A stretch of DNA of 34,147 nt, from contig CAJUOF010000203.1 in NCBI GenBank assembly GCA_910587905.1, forward strand, positions 1 to 34,147, written 5' to 3'. Positions 13,923 to 22,943 of the stretch are shown here, piece by piece. Source of the stretch: an uncultured Lachnospiraceae bacterium. GTDB taxonomy: Bacteria > Bacillota_A > Clostridia > Lachnospirales > Lachnospiraceae. Within the stretch, counting starts at the first letter, position 1, and each line of letters begins with the position of its first letter. The notes below the pieces were generated by a model. That model saw only the letters and a program-made list of their open reading frames with translations. It did no database searches and was not told where the DNA came from. The position numbers and the translations under genes are program-made.

Positions 13923-15470
13923 CTATTTCGCATAATCTGTGACTCTGGATTCACGAATCACATTTACCTTGATCTGTCCGGGATACTCAAGCTCTGACTC
14001 AATCTGTTTTGCAATATTTCTCGCCATCAAAACCATATCGTCATCACTCACCTGCTCCGGCACCACCATAATACGAATCTCACGTCCTGCCTGAACAGCA
14101 AAAGATTTGTCTACACCCTTAAAGGTGTTGGTAATATCTTCTAATTGTGTCAATCTGTTGGTATATGTTTCGATTGTCTCGCGACGCGCACCGGGGCGTG
14201 CTGCAGAAATTGTGTCCGCAGCCTGCACAATACAAGCCGCCAGCGTTTCCGGTTCCACATCGCCGTGATGGGACTCCACCGCGTTGATCACAACGGCAGA
14301 TTCTTTGTATTTCCTACATAATTCAACACCGAGTTGAATATGTGAGCCTTCCATTTCATGGTCCACCGCCTTGCCAATATCATGCAGCAAACCAGCCCTT
14401 TTCGCTATACGCACATCAATGCCGATTTCAGCAGCCAAAAGCCCTGACAGATGTGCAACCTCAATCGAATGTTTTAATGCATTTTGACCATAGCTGGTCC
14501 TAAATCTCATCTTTCCAAGAAGCTTCACCAGCTCCGGATGAATCCCGTGAATGCCAACTTCCAGAATGGCCGCTTCACCCTCTTCACGGATCATAGTCTC
14601 CACTTCTCTCTGAGCCTTTTCCACCATTTCCTCAATTCTGGCCGGATGGATACGTCCATCCAGAATTAATTTTTCCAAGGCGATTCTGGCCACTTCCCGT
14701 CTGATCGGATCAAAACCTGATAAAATCACCGCTTCCGGAGTATCATCAATGATCAGATCCACACCTGTCAAAGTCTCAAGTGTACGGATATTGCGACCTT
14801 CCCGCCCGATGATACGGCCTTTCATCTCATCATTTGGAAGCTGAACAACGGAGATCGTGGACTCTGCCACATGATCCGCAGCACATTTCTGAATGGCAGT
14901 CACAATGTATTCCTTGGCCTTCTTCGCCGCCTCTTCTTTTGCCTTTGCATCCAGCTCCTTTACCAACTTTGCCGTATCATGTTTTACATCATTCTCAACA
15001 GTTTTTAAAAGATATTCTTTCGCCTGTTCGGAGGTAAATCCTGAAATCCGCTCCAGTTCTTTCACTTCCTTGTCAAAGAGTTCCTCAACTTCCTTTTTCC
15101 GTTTCGTAAGCTGCTCTTCCTTTGAAGCCAGACCAGATTCCTTTTTCTCCAGTGCCTCGGACCTTTTCTCTAAATTCTCTTCTTTGCTTAATACTCGTCT
15201 TTCATATCGCTGTATTTCCGTTCTTCTCTCACGGACCTCTTTCTCCAGATCATTTTTTGTTTTCATGGATTCTTCTTTGGCCTCTAAGAGAGCTTCTCGC
15301 TTCTTGGTTTCTGCAATCTTTAACGCTTCGTCTATGATCTCTCTCGATTTCTCTTCTGCCTTGCCGATTTTGCTTTCATATACTTTTTTACGGTATGCAA
15401 TTGCGCTAAACCAAGTAATAGGAACTACAACACATAATGTGATAATTACAGCAATTATAATTCCTCCCAC
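13923..15470 (-). CDS. rny: Ribonuclease Y
   Basis: A 515-residue membrane-anchored endoribonuclease that starts mRNA decay. Residues about 3-20 form a single transmembrane segment. Residues about 30-200 are a long charged coiled coil. A KH RNA-binding domain contains GRIIGREGRNIRTLE (around 215-230). An HD phosphohydrolase domain contains HSIEVAHLSG and RAGLLHDIGKA (around 335-370). Length matches the family. The start is GTG 15470, set by AGGAGG 6 bp upstream. It has its own promoter (15555-15583) and lies downstream of recA. Confidence 0.97.
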   Translation of the reverse strand: MGGIIIAVIITLCVVVPITWFSAIAYRKKVYESKIGKAEEKSREIIDEALKIAETKKREALLEAKEESMKTKNDLEKEVRERRTEIQRYERRVLSKEENLEKRSEALEKKESGLASKEEQLTKRKKEVEELFDKEVKELERISGFTSEQAKEYLLKTVENDVKHDTAKLVKELDAKAKEEAAKKAKEYIVTAIQKCAADHVAESTISVVQLPNDEMKGRIIGREGRNIRTLETLTGVDLIIDDTPEAVILSGFDPIRREVARIALEKLILDGRIHPARIEEMVEKAQREVETMIREEGEAAILEVGIHGIHPELVKLLGKMRFRTSYGQNALKHSIEVAHLSGLLAAEIGIDVRIAKRAGLLHDIGKAVDHEMEGSHIQLGVELCRKYKESAVVINAVESHHGDVEPETLAACIVQAADTISAARPGARRETIETYTNRLTQLEDITNTFKGVDKSFAVQAGREIRIMVVPEQVSDDDMVLMARNIAKQIESELEYPGQIKVNVIRESRVTDYAK

Positions 15471-15554
15471 AGGAGCACCTCCTTATTTAGTTTTCATTGT
15501 ACATCACTTATCGCACGTAATGGCAAACATACCATAAGCACTGCAACATATACA

Positions 15555-15583
15555 ATTTTAAACTTTTTTCCTGCCACTGTCAA
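15555..15583 (-). promoter_or_regulatory. Promoter of rny
   Basis: Minus strand TTGACA (15583-15578), 17-bp spacer, TAAAAT (15560-15555), leaving a leader of about 75 nt before the GTG start. Confidence 0.75.
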
Positions 15584-15624
15584 GTATTATTGCACTATGT
15601 CATCACACAGATTCGCAGATTCCC

Positions 15625-16731
15625 CTATTTTCCTGCTCCCGTCTCTCCTGCTTCCTCTGACTTTTTCTCTGATTTGGCTCCTGTTTTTTTATCGGTCTTT
15701 TTCTCCTTCTCTTTCTCCGAGTCCTCCTCTTTCGCCTGATCAAAGCCATAATGAATCCGCACTTTCTTCTCTACTTCTTCCATAATGACCGGATTGTTCG
15801 CAAAAAAACTCTTTGCATTTTCCCGTCCCTGCCCGATCTTGTTCCCCTGATAGGAATACCAGGCACCACTCTTCTCCACAATGTTTTCTTTAACCGCCAA
15901 ATCTAGAATATCTCCCTCTCTGGAGATTCCCTTTCCAAACATAATATCGAATTCCGCCTCGCGGAAGGGTGGAGCCACCTTGTTCTTCACCACCTTCACG
16001 CGAACATGGTTTCCTGTCATCTCCCCCCCCTGTTTTAAGGTCTCTGTTTTTCTGACATCGAGACGGACTGAGGAATAAAATTTCAAAGCGCGGCCACCTG
16101 TCGTGGTCTCCGGACTTCCAAACATCACCCCCACTTTTTCCCGAAGCTGATTGATAAAAATCACGACGCAATTGGATTTACTGATCACAGCCGTCAGCTT
16201 CCTGAGCGCTTGGGACATCAATCTGGCCTGAAGGCCCACATGGGTATCCCCCATATCTCCATCAATCTCCGCTTTCGGCACCAGAGCCGCCACAGAGTCC
16301 ACAATCACAATGTCAACCGCTCCGGAACGCACCATCGTCTCTGTGATCTCCAAAGCCTGCTCTCCACTGTCCGGCTGAGAAATATAGAGATTATCAATAT
16401 CTACCCCTATCTTTTTTGCATAGACCGGATCCAATGCATGTTCCGCGTCGATAAAGCCGGCGATTCCGTCCCTCTTCTGCACCTCTGCTACCATGTGAAG
16501 CGCCACGGTCGTCTTTCCACTGGACTCCGGTCCATAAATTTCTACAATCCGTCCTCTGGGCACGCCTCCAAGTCCAAGCGCGATATCCAAACTCAGAGCC
16601 CCCGTAGGAATGGCTTCAATATTCATATTGGCCGTGGCATCTCCAAGCCGCATCACAGAGCCCTTTCCAAAAGCCTTCTCAATATTCACCAACGCCGCGT
16701 CCAATGCTTTTTGTTTTTCTTCTTTAATCAT
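15625..16731 (-). CDS. recA: Recombinase RecA
   Basis: A 368-residue RecA, counting from ATG 16731; a GTG in frame one codon earlier is possible, but GGAGG spacing favours the ATG. Walker A is GPESSGKT (residues 67-74), and Walker B is VDIVIVDSVAAL. The DNA-binding loop region contains GVMFGSPETTTGG. The C-terminal tail is long and rich in Lys and Glu. RecA forms filaments on single-stranded DNA, drives strand exchange, and stimulates LexA self-cleavage. A LexA-type box in its promoter shows SOS control. Confidence 0.98.
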   Translation of the reverse strand: MIKEEKQKALDAALVNIEKAFGKGSVMRLGDATANMNIEAIPTGALSLDIALGLGGVPRGRIVEIYGPESSGKTTVALHMVAEVQKRDGIAGFIDAEHALDPVYAKKIGVDIDNLYISQPDSGEQALEITETMVRSGAVDIVIVDSVAALVPKAEIDGDMGDTHVGLQARLMSQALRKLTAVISKSNCVVIFINQLREKVGVMFGSPETTTGGRALKFYSSVRLDVRKTETLKQGGEMTGNHVRVKVVKNKVAPPFREAEFDIMFGKGISREGDILDLAVKENIVEKSGAWYSYQGNKIGQGRENAKSFFANNPVIMEEVEKKVRIHYGFDQAKEEDSEKEKEKKTDKKTGAKSEKKSEEAGETGAGK

Positions 16732-16749
16732 CACATATCCTCCATTTTA

Positions 16750-16780
16750 GAACGAATGTTCGCTCTCATTGTAAACATAG
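16750..16780 (-). promoter_or_regulatory. SOS (LexA) box within the recA promoter
   Basis: The minus strand reads CGAACATTCGTTC (16762-16750), with the GAAC-N4-GTTC core of Gram-positive LexA boxes. It sits between a TTTACA -35 and a weak TCTAAA -10 (spacing 18), about 20 bp before the recA start, so bound LexA would block polymerase. Confidence 0.85.
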
Positions 16781-16872
16781 TAATATAGTTTCGTCTAAAA
16801 GTCAACCGATTTAAGGGAAAATTTCAGGAGAAATCCTGAGGAATGGTGGAAATTAGGACAAGTATAACACAG

Positions 16873-16901
16873 TGCCGGCGGAAAAGCAAGGGCCGCCGGC
16901 A
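16873..16901. other. GC-rich hairpin in the recA/Spo0A-C intergenic region
   Basis: TGCCGGCGG (16873-16881) pairs with CCGCCGGCA (16893-16901). No T-run lies next to it. It may be a transcriptional barrier between the minus-strand Spo0A-C-like gene and recA. The rest of 16790-17017 shows no gene. Confidence 0.4.
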
Positions 16902-17017
16902 GAATTCCAAACATTTCTAGAATGAATTTTCTAACATGTTCTCTCTTGACAACCTCAACCAGGAAGAGTTACCATATACATAATCCTTTCAAGTATCATT
17001 TCTACTTCCTTCTGATA

Positions 17018-17335
17018 TCAAACATCTGTGATACATTCTGCCAACGCCTCAATCAGCTCCCTCGGATACAGGGATTCCTGTTTTCCTCCGAGCTGCTTTT
17101 CCAGGAGCTCCGTTCCTCCTCGGTTTTGGAACGTATCTCTCATGGTCCTCAAATTTTTTTCCATATTCTCCAGTTTCACCCCATGCTCCCTCGCCACGGG
17201 AATATACACCTTCTTCCGGATCCCGCACAATCTCGATTCATCCTCCTTTACCTTTTTGATGCAAGAAACAAGACACGGATATCCTTTATAGCTTTTCAGA
17301 TAATAAATCCGACGCAACAACTCATCCATGCGCAT
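17018..17335 (-). CDS. Stand-alone Spo0A C-terminal-domain-like DNA-binding protein
   Basis: A roughly 105-residue protein without a receiver domain. The stretch YYLKSYKGYPCLVSCIKKV, then GIRKKVYIPVAREHGVKLENMEKNLRTMRD resembles the Spo0A DNA-binding domain (KGY..L..AI..V, then LYP.IA.......VE..IR.AI). In Spo0A this domain binds 0A boxes and controls entry into sporulation. Here it would bind DNA without phosphorylation control. I chose ATG 17335; 17365 is possible but has no ribosome-binding site, while AGGAGG lies about 12 bp before 17335. It is probably a transcription regulator, and I infer rather than show a link to sporulation. Confidence 0.6.
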   Translation of the reverse strand: MRMDELLRRIYYLKSYKGYPCLVSCIKKVKEDESRLCGIRKKVYIPVAREHGVKLENMEKNLRTMRDTFQNRGGTELLEKQLGGKQESLYPRELIEALAECITDV

Positions 17336-17438
17336 AAATTGTTTCTGCCTCCTTTCTCTATACATCTGTCAATTTTAGTTCCTGGTTTTTAGAGATTTGT
17401 CTTAATTTTACTATATCTCGATGCCTTTCGCAAGCATT

Positions 17439-17498
17439 CTCACTATTATTATTTTAGTTTATCCCAACAATAGTAATACAACCTACCCCAATAGTGAG
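17439..17498. promoter_or_regulatory. Operator-like inverted repeat upstream of XRE gene
   Basis: CTCACTATT (17439-17447) and AATAGTGAG (17490-17498) form a 9-bp inverted repeat, and a third AATAGT sits at 17469-17474. The two rightward copies are both preceded by CCCAA. It lies about 90 bp before the XRE start in the divergent gap, so autoregulation is plausible. Confidence 0.4.
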
Positions 17499-17584
17499 TT
17501 TATTATTTGTTCCTTTTATGTCAGACTATATATAAAGCGTTTCTAAAAATTTTGCCGTTCTTTTGCGGCAGAAAGGAGTTCACT

Positions 17585-17833
17585 TTGTCGCAGCCAAAAT
17601 TGCCCAAAGAGTTGAATCTTCAAAAATATAAGACACTGTCCCTGAATCTCCGATATTTCCGAAATCGTCTGCAGATGACTCAGGAGCAGGTCGCTTCCAA
17701 GGCGGGAATTTCCACAAAATATTTATCGTTAATTGAGTCCGCTTCTTTTCGCAATCCCCCCACATTGGAAGTTGTCTTTGACCTAGCCGACGCCCTCGAC
17801 GTGGAACCTTATCGGATATTCAAAGAGCTTTAA
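17585..17833 (+). CDS. XRE-family helix-turn-helix regulator
   Basis: An 82-residue protein. The frame is open from 17507, but a TTG start at 17585 is chosen because GAAAGGAG lies 6 bp upstream. The helix-turn-helix is LRYFRNRLQMTQEQVASKAG and ISTKYLSLIES, followed by the usual helices ending in ALDVEPYRIFKEL. The protein is almost only the DNA-binding domain. Probable repressor; targets are unknown. It lies in the gap between the Spo0A-C-like gene and pckA. Confidence 0.8.
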   Translation: MSQPKLPKELNLQKYKTLSLNLRYFRNRLQMTQEQVASKAGISTKYLSLIESASFRNPPTLEVVFDLADALDVEPYRIFKEL

Positions 17834-17925
17834 TCGGATATTCTTTTTCCCTTGTACGGAACTTTCTTCCCTGTACTTCTCTCCCCATCTCAAACTCTAT
17901 TTTTCTCCAGATTTATCACAACGGC

Positions 17926-17962
17926 AAAACCGCCTGACAACCGGTTTCCGGCTATCAGGCGG
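17926..17962 (-). terminator. Terminator of pckA
   Basis: On the minus strand CCGCCTGATAGCCGG pairs with CCGGTTGTCAGGCGG over a 3-nt loop and ends in TTTTG. It lies about 57 bp after the pckA stop. Confidence 0.85.
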
Positions 17963-18018
17963 CATATTACACTTCGGTCAATAAGCGTTTAATGGTTTCT
18001 TTCAAGCTATGGCAAAAC

Positions 18019-19716
18019 TTAGCCCAGCTCGCTTACCACTTTCTTCAGAGCGTCCAGCGCGTCGTCCGGGAGTTTGTCGTATCCGCCCTTTTCGGTCGCA
18101 AATGCGGCAACCTCGTTAACGCGGTCCTGCATACGGGCCTTCAGCTGAGTCAGGTACTCCGCATCGTTCATGTCCGGAACGAAGCCTTCCCAATCCATGA
18201 TCTCGATGTCGGAGAAGGGTCCCCATTTCTTGAACTCGGCCTTGCCGTCCACGATGCTCTCGAGGATTCCAAGGGTATCCTTGGGCTGAACCTTCTTGCC
18301 CATGAAATCACCGGTGTTGATGATATAGCAGTCCACGTTCTTCTCCTCCACCAGCTTCTTGAACTTCTCATAGTCATGAGCCAGGGGATAGGTCCGGAAC
18401 GGATTCGCGTAGGGAACCACGACCAGCTTGTTGGGATCCACGCCGGGAGCCAGTCTCTCCGCGGAGGATCTCTTGGTAGCCAGGGTCGCGCCCATGACGG
18501 AAGCCAGGGAAGAGCCCTTTAACTTCACGACGGGTGGAATGGTGGGATCCTTCATGATCCAGAAAATGGAGTTTACGGGAGCGTCCACCCGGTTCACCCG
18601 GTTCGGGGACCAGAGAATGGACTTGATGGCGCGGCCGTTGCCGTTTCTGATATCCTCGGTCACAAGCTGGATCTTTCCATCCTCATCAATGGTCGCGGAG
18701 CAGTTCTGAACGGTCAGCAGATACTTGTTGTCCGGGCATCCGGTGGGATAATCTGCCGTCTTGTCGAAATAGGAGGGCTCCAGGGCGACAGACGCGCAGG
18801 TGTCGGTGTTGATCACGAAGGCGTCGTCATGAAGCACGGTAACGCCGTATTTGCCGCCATGCTTCGCATGGGTCAGCGTGGACTTGCCGGAACCGGAAAG
18901 GCCGAACACGGAAGCAACGTACTTGCTGCCGTCCGCCAGGGTGTATTCCTTCTGTCCGCCGTGGCAGGAAGCGTAACCGTTACGGTTCGCGATGGCCCAT
19001 GCCATGGTCAGGGTGCCCTTCTTGTGCTCGCCGAAATATCTCATACCGAGGATGCAGGCACAGTTCGTCTCCGTATTGAAATAGCAGAGAGTCTTCTTTG
19101 CGGGATCGCTCAGGCAGTCAAAGCTGACACCGGGATGCTCCACGGGCACCCACTGAGGATCGGAAAAGATATAGATATCCGCTTCCTTGCCGTCGCCGAC
19201 CATCTTGGAATTCTTGTACATCTTCACATACTCGTCGGACAGATACTGGAAGTTTAACATCCAGGAGTACATGATGTTCTCTTCGCCCTCGGGAAGCAAA
19301 AGATGAGCCTTTACCATGAACTCGGAATCCAGGCCCACGTAAGCCTCCGCATGATACATCTTCTTCCAGCGGGAGTCGTAGATGGCGTCCATGGCCACCT
19401 TGTCCAGCGCTTCACAGTCCACTCCGGGCTCCCCGGCGATCCGGCGGGCCGTCGCGTAACGTCCGGTGATGGCGCCGTCATTAAACAGCAGAACCTTCGC
19501 ATCGCTGTCCAGGCCGATTTCCTCTGCTCTATATACCGGCATGTCGGTCACTACCGTTCCGGGAGAATTCTTCGCCAGCTTGTAGGCTTCCTTTAAGCTG
19601 TTTACTTTCACCACGTTGTTGCCGTAAAAAGCGGCTTCGACGATCGCACGGGTCTTGGAAAATCCAACCTTGCCCTTGCCGATCTCAGAAATAGGATAAT
19701 TTGCTTTTGTCGCCAT
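18019..19716 (-). CDS. pckA: Phosphoenolpyruvate carboxykinase (ATP-type)
   Basis: A 565-residue cytoplasmic enzyme that interconverts oxaloacetate plus ATP with phosphoenolpyruvate, CO2 and ADP. The kinase-1a P-loop GLSGSGKST is at residues 272-280. The metal and substrate sites are seen in HDDAFVI and the arginine-rich segment around IWSPNRVNRVD-like residues. It is slightly longer than the common 520-540 residues. In gut fermenters the enzyme often runs toward oxaloacetate, which is an inference. Start ATG 19716 follows AAAGGAGG. A promoter with a dyad in its spacer lies upstream. Confidence 0.95.
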   Translation of the reverse strand: MATKANYPISEIGKGKVGFSKTRAIVEAAFYGNNVVKVNSLKEAYKLAKNSPGTVVTDMPVYRAEEIGLDSDAKVLLFNDGAITGRYATARRIAGEPGVDCEALDKVAMDAIYDSRWKKMYHAEAYVGLDSEFMVKAHLLLPEGEENIMYSWMLNFQYLSDEYVKMYKNSKMVGDGKEADIYIFSDPQWVPVEHPGVSFDCLSDPAKKTLCYFNTETNCACILGMRYFGEHKKGTLTMAWAIANRNGYASCHGGQKEYTLADGSKYVASVFGLSGSGKSTLTHAKHGGKYGVTVLHDDAFVINTDTCASVALEPSYFDKTADYPTGCPDNKYLLTVQNCSATIDEDGKIQLVTEDIRNGNGRAIKSILWSPNRVNRVDAPVNSIFWIMKDPTIPPVVKLKGSSLASVMGATLATKRSSAERLAPGVDPNKLVVVPYANPFRTYPLAHDYEKFKKLVEEKNVDCYIINTGDFMGKKVQPKDTLGILESIVDGKAEFKKWGPFSDIEIMDWEGFVPDMNDAEYLTQLKARMQDRVNEVAAFATEKGGYDKLPDDALDALKKVVSELG

Positions 19717-19763
19717 TTCTTGCGTCCTCCTTTAGAAAATTAAGTGAAATCAAAATCTGCTTT

Positions 19764-19792
19764 ATTATCTCATTTTCCCATGGAAAAGTCAA
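19764..19792 (-). promoter_or_regulatory. pckA promoter with dyad in the spacer
   Basis: Minus strand TTGACT (19792-19787), 17-bp spacer, GATAAT (19769-19764). The spacer holds TTTTCC-CAT-GGAAAA (19773-19787), a 6+6 dyad well placed for a repressor. Confidence 0.65.
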
Positions 19793-19829
19793 TCCATATT
19801 CTGTCTAAAAATTATCAAATTACTCTCAT

Positions 19830-22244
19830 TTATTTTGCCACGATATTAATAATCCTGCCCGGTACATAGATCTCCTTGACAATGGTCCCCGTAAGCCTGT
19901 CACCGAGGGCTTCCTTCCCTTTCGCCAGGGCGGCTTCCTTGTCAATGTCCACCGGAAGGGTCACGACGCACCTGGTCTTGCCGTTTAACTGGACGGCGAT
20001 CTCCTTCTCGTCGTCGGCCATCTTGGCCTTGTCGTACTCGGGCCACTGATTCCCCACGAACACGCTGGTCTCATGACCAAGCTCGCTCCAAAGCTCCTCA
20101 CAGAAATGGGGGGCGAAGGGCGCCAGCAGGGTGACGGCCGCCTCCAGGGTCTCTCTGTCCACCCCGCCGCTCTTCTTGGCCAGTTCCAGCATCTTGTTGT
20201 TGTACTCCATGAAGCCGCTGACCACCGTGTTCAGGCTGAAGCTCTCCAGGCGGGTGGTGATGTCGTAGATCATCTTGTGGCGGAGCTTCTCCATCTCCTT
20301 GGTGGGGGCCACGTCCTTATCCCTGCTGTCCATGACCAGGTTCCAGAACCGGTTCAGGAACCGGTTCACGCCGTCGATTCCCCTCTCGTCCCACTCAGAA
20401 TCCAGCTCCGGCGGTCCCACGAAAAGCTCATACATCCGCAGGGAATCACAGCCGTAATCCCGCACCAGGTCGTCGGGGGAGACCACGTTGCCCTTGGACT
20501 TACTCATCTTGATGCCGTTCTTTCCGGTGATCATGCCCTGGTTGAACAGCTTGGTGAAGGGCTCGTCAAAGCCCACCACTCCGATGTCGTAGAGGAACTT
20601 GGTGTAAAATCTGGAGTAGAGCAGATGGAGCACCGCATGCTCCACGCCGCCGATATACATATCCACCGGCAGGTATTTGTCCGCCTTCTCCTTGGAAACC
20701 AGCTCCTTGTCGTTCTTGTTGTCCACGTAACGGAGGAAATACCAGGAGGAACCAGCCCACTGAGGCATCGTATTGGTCTCCCTCTTGGCCGGACGGCCGC
20801 AGGCAGGGCAGGTGGTGTTGACCCACTCGTCGATGGCCGCCAACGGCGACTCTCCTGTCCCCGTGGGCTGATAGGACTTCACGTCCGGGAGCAGAAGGGG
20901 AAGCTCTTCCTCCGGCACCGGCACGCAGCCGCAGTGGTCGCAGTGGACGATGGGAATGGGCTCGCCCCAGTAGCGCTGTCTGGAAAACACCCAGTCACGG
21001 AGCTTATACTGGACAGTCTTCTTGCCAAGCCCCTTCTTCTCCATGATATCCGGCACCTTGGCCTTGGCCTCCTCGGAAGGCATGCCGTTGAATTCATCGG
21101 AATTAATCATGATGCCGGGATTCACGTAAGCTTCCTTGAGATCCGGATTCTCCTTCCCGTCGGGGGAAATGACCTGAACGATCGGAATCTGGAACTTCGT
21201 CGCAAAGTCAAAGTCCCTCTCGTCGTGGGCCGGCACGCACATAATGGCTCCGGTCCCGTAATCCGCCAAGACGTAGTCGGACAGCCAGATGGGAACCTTT
21301 GCGCCGTTGACCGGATTGACGGCGTAGCTTCCCGTGAACACGCCGGTCTTCTCCTTATCCTGCAGACGGTCCACGTTGGACTTCATGGACGCCTGATAGA
21401 TATAATCGTCCACCGCCTGCTTCCGCTCGGCCGTGGCCAGTCCCGCCGCCATGGCGTGTTCCGGCGCCAGCACCATGAAGGTGGCGCCGTAGAGGGTGTC
21501 GGGGCGGGTCGTGTAGACCTTGATGGCCTCCTCCCTTCCGTCCACCTTGAAGTCGATCTCTGCGCCGTAGGATTTGCCGATCCAGTCGGTCTGCATCTTC
21601 TTGACCTTCTCCGGCCAGTCTAACTTATCCAGGTCGGCAAGCAGCCTTTCGGCGTAGGCGGTGATCTTCAGCATCCACTGCTTCAGATTTTTCTTCGTCA
21701 CCGGGGCGCCGCACCGCTCGCAGCTCCCGTTGACCACCTCCTCGTTGGCCAGGCCCGTCTTGCAGGAAGGACACCAGTTGATGGGCATCTCCTTCTCATA
21801 GGCCAGCCCCGCCTTGAACATCTTCACGAAAATCCACTGGGTCCACTTGTAAAAGGCGGGATCGGTGGTGTTCACCTCCATATCCCAGTCATAGACGGCC
21901 GCGATCTGCTTGATCTGCTCCCTGATGTGGTTCACGTTGTCCGCCGTGGATTTGGCCGGATGCTCCCCCATCTTGATGGCATAGTTTTCCGCCGGCAGGC
22001 CGAAGGCGTCCCAGCCCATGGGATGGATGAGGTAGTAGCCCTTCAACATCTTGTAACGGCTCCACACGTCGGAGATCACGTAGCCCCTCCAGTGCCCCAC
22101 GTGGAGTCCGTTCCCCGAAGGATAGGGGAACATATCCAGACAGTAATACTTCGGTTTCTTTCCGTCGTCCACGTTGACGGGGGATTCCTCCCATTTCTTC
22201 GTCCACTTCTTCTCGATTTCCTTATGGTTGTAAGGGATTGCCAT
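19830..22244 (-). CDS. leuS: Leucyl-tRNA synthetase
   Basis: An 804-residue class I synthetase that charges tRNA-Leu. It has the HIGH-type motif HVGH (residues 48-51, in YPSGNGLHVGH), an editing domain (TTRPDTLYGATFMV and GTGAIMCVPAHDERD), and the KMSKS loop (GIKMSKSKGN). A zinc-binding-like CPSCKTG...CERCG segment is present. The frame runs upstream to 22322, but ATG 22244 (MAIPYNHKEIEKKW) is the conserved start with AAAGGACAG 7 bp upstream. Expression is controlled by the T-box leader. Confidence 0.97.
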   Translation of the reverse strand: MAIPYNHKEIEKKWTKKWEESPVNVDDGKKPKYYCLDMFPYPSGNGLHVGHWRGYVISDVWSRYKMLKGYYLIHPMGWDAFGLPAENYAIKMGEHPAKSTADNVNHIREQIKQIAAVYDWDMEVNTTDPAFYKWTQWIFVKMFKAGLAYEKEMPINWCPSCKTGLANEEVVNGSCERCGAPVTKKNLKQWMLKITAYAERLLADLDKLDWPEKVKKMQTDWIGKSYGAEIDFKVDGREEAIKVYTTRPDTLYGATFMVLAPEHAMAAGLATAERKQAVDDYIYQASMKSNVDRLQDKEKTGVFTGSYAVNPVNGAKVPIWLSDYVLADYGTGAIMCVPAHDERDFDFATKFQIPIVQVISPDGKENPDLKEAYVNPGIMINSDEFNGMPSEEAKAKVPDIMEKKGLGKKTVQYKLRDWVFSRQRYWGEPIPIVHCDHCGCVPVPEEELPLLLPDVKSYQPTGTGESPLAAIDEWVNTTCPACGRPAKRETNTMPQWAGSSWYFLRYVDNKNDKELVSKEKADKYLPVDMYIGGVEHAVLHLLYSRFYTKFLYDIGVVGFDEPFTKLFNQGMITGKNGIKMSKSKGNVVSPDDLVRDYGCDSLRMYELFVGPPELDSEWDERGIDGVNRFLNRFWNLVMDSRDKDVAPTKEMEKLRHKMIYDITTRLESFSLNTVVSGFMEYNNKMLELAKKSGGVDRETLEAAVTLLAPFAPHFCEELWSELGHETSVFVGNQWPEYDKAKMADDEKEIAVQLNGKTRCVVTLPVDIDKEAALAKGKEALGDRLTGTIVKEIYVPGRIINIVAK

Positions 22245-22364
22245 GGTTGATCTGTCCTTTCCTAAAATGAATCCGACAAAACGCGTCGTCGCGGAGCATG
22301 CCCTTTGGGTATCACGGAACATACTTTAAGTACCGGCACATTTTGCTGGATACCGCGTAATTAA

Positions 22365-22642
22365 GCCCTCCATCTCCATAGAGACGAAGGGCCTGTTCGC
22401 GGTACCACTCTACTTCGCGGACACAGTCCGCGCACTCATCGCTTCTGTAACGGGAATACCCGCCGCCTCCTACTGGAAATCCCGTTCCACCCGCGGTCAC
22501 GCGCAATACGCCGGAAACGGCATCCTTTGGGATGCGGAGCTCCGAGACCAGTTCAGACCCTCTCCGCACTGCCTCGCACCGCCCGGCAGCTCTCTGAAGC
22601 CTCAAAAAATCTTACTTCCTCTCTTCGTCGCTTTTTCCATAT
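22365..22642 (-). promoter_or_regulatory. T-box leader of leuS
   Basis: The minus strand carries the T-box sequence TGGTACCGCG (22407-22398), which pairs with the uncharged tRNA acceptor end. The terminator hairpin GCCCTTCGTCTC/GAGATGGAGGGC (22392-22365) follows. A Stem I lies upstream, closed by GAGCT/AGCTC, with GAACTGGTCTCGG at the specifier region. Both CTG and CTC there are leucine codons, so the specifier fits leuS; which one is used I cannot settle. Uncharged tRNA-Leu should stabilise the antiterminator and raise leuS expression. Confidence 0.9.
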
Positions 22643-22648
22643 GGAAAT

Positions 22649-22677
22649 ATCTTATCTCAGGGAAAATCGTTTGTCAA
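22649..22677 (-). promoter_or_regulatory. leuS: Promoter of the T-box-leuS transcript
   Basis: Minus strand TTGACA (22677-22672), exactly 17 bp, TAAGAT (22654-22649). Transcription would begin near 22642, just before Stem I. Confidence 0.8.
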
Positions 22678-22773
22678 GACGGCATTTTTAAAGATGCGGC
22701 TTGGCATGGCCATTTTCATCGTCCTCAATACCAAAATCTTCCATTTTCCGTACACCTGTGATAGAATAAACTT

Positions 22774-22854
22774 ATGGAAACAGGCTGTCCAATGGCAGCC
22801 GACATAACGCAAAAGGTCAGTTATTTTTTTATCCCTTTACTTCTCTTTAGATAA
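22774..22854 (+). CDS. Possible 26-residue peptide
   Basis: A short frame METGCPMAADITQKVSYFFI then PLLLFR, with a hydrophobic C-terminal half. There is a TAGAAT-like -10 a few bases upstream but no good ribosome-binding site, so it may not be translated. GGCTG/CAGCC (22783-22800) forms a small hairpin inside it. Listed as uncertain content of the gap before the XRE cassette; the rest of 22680-22943 shows no gene. Confidence 0.2.
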   Translation: METGCPMAADITQKVSYFFIPLLLFR

Positions 22855-22943
22855 GTGTTTACTCAGATAATTTGTTTCTAATCATTTTCTACAGATGCAC
22901 ATACAATAGCATTATGATACTTCGGAAAAGAGGTGGGCAATGC

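Noticed and set aside
20073..21623. 516-codon plus-strand frame
   Set aside because: Lies wholly antisense to leuS, whose motifs are intact; composition (Leu, His, Gly, Arg rich) is that of a shadow.
22312..22605. 97-codon minus-strand frame upstream of leuS
   Set aside because: Falls entirely within the T-box leader, whose structure explains the sequence.
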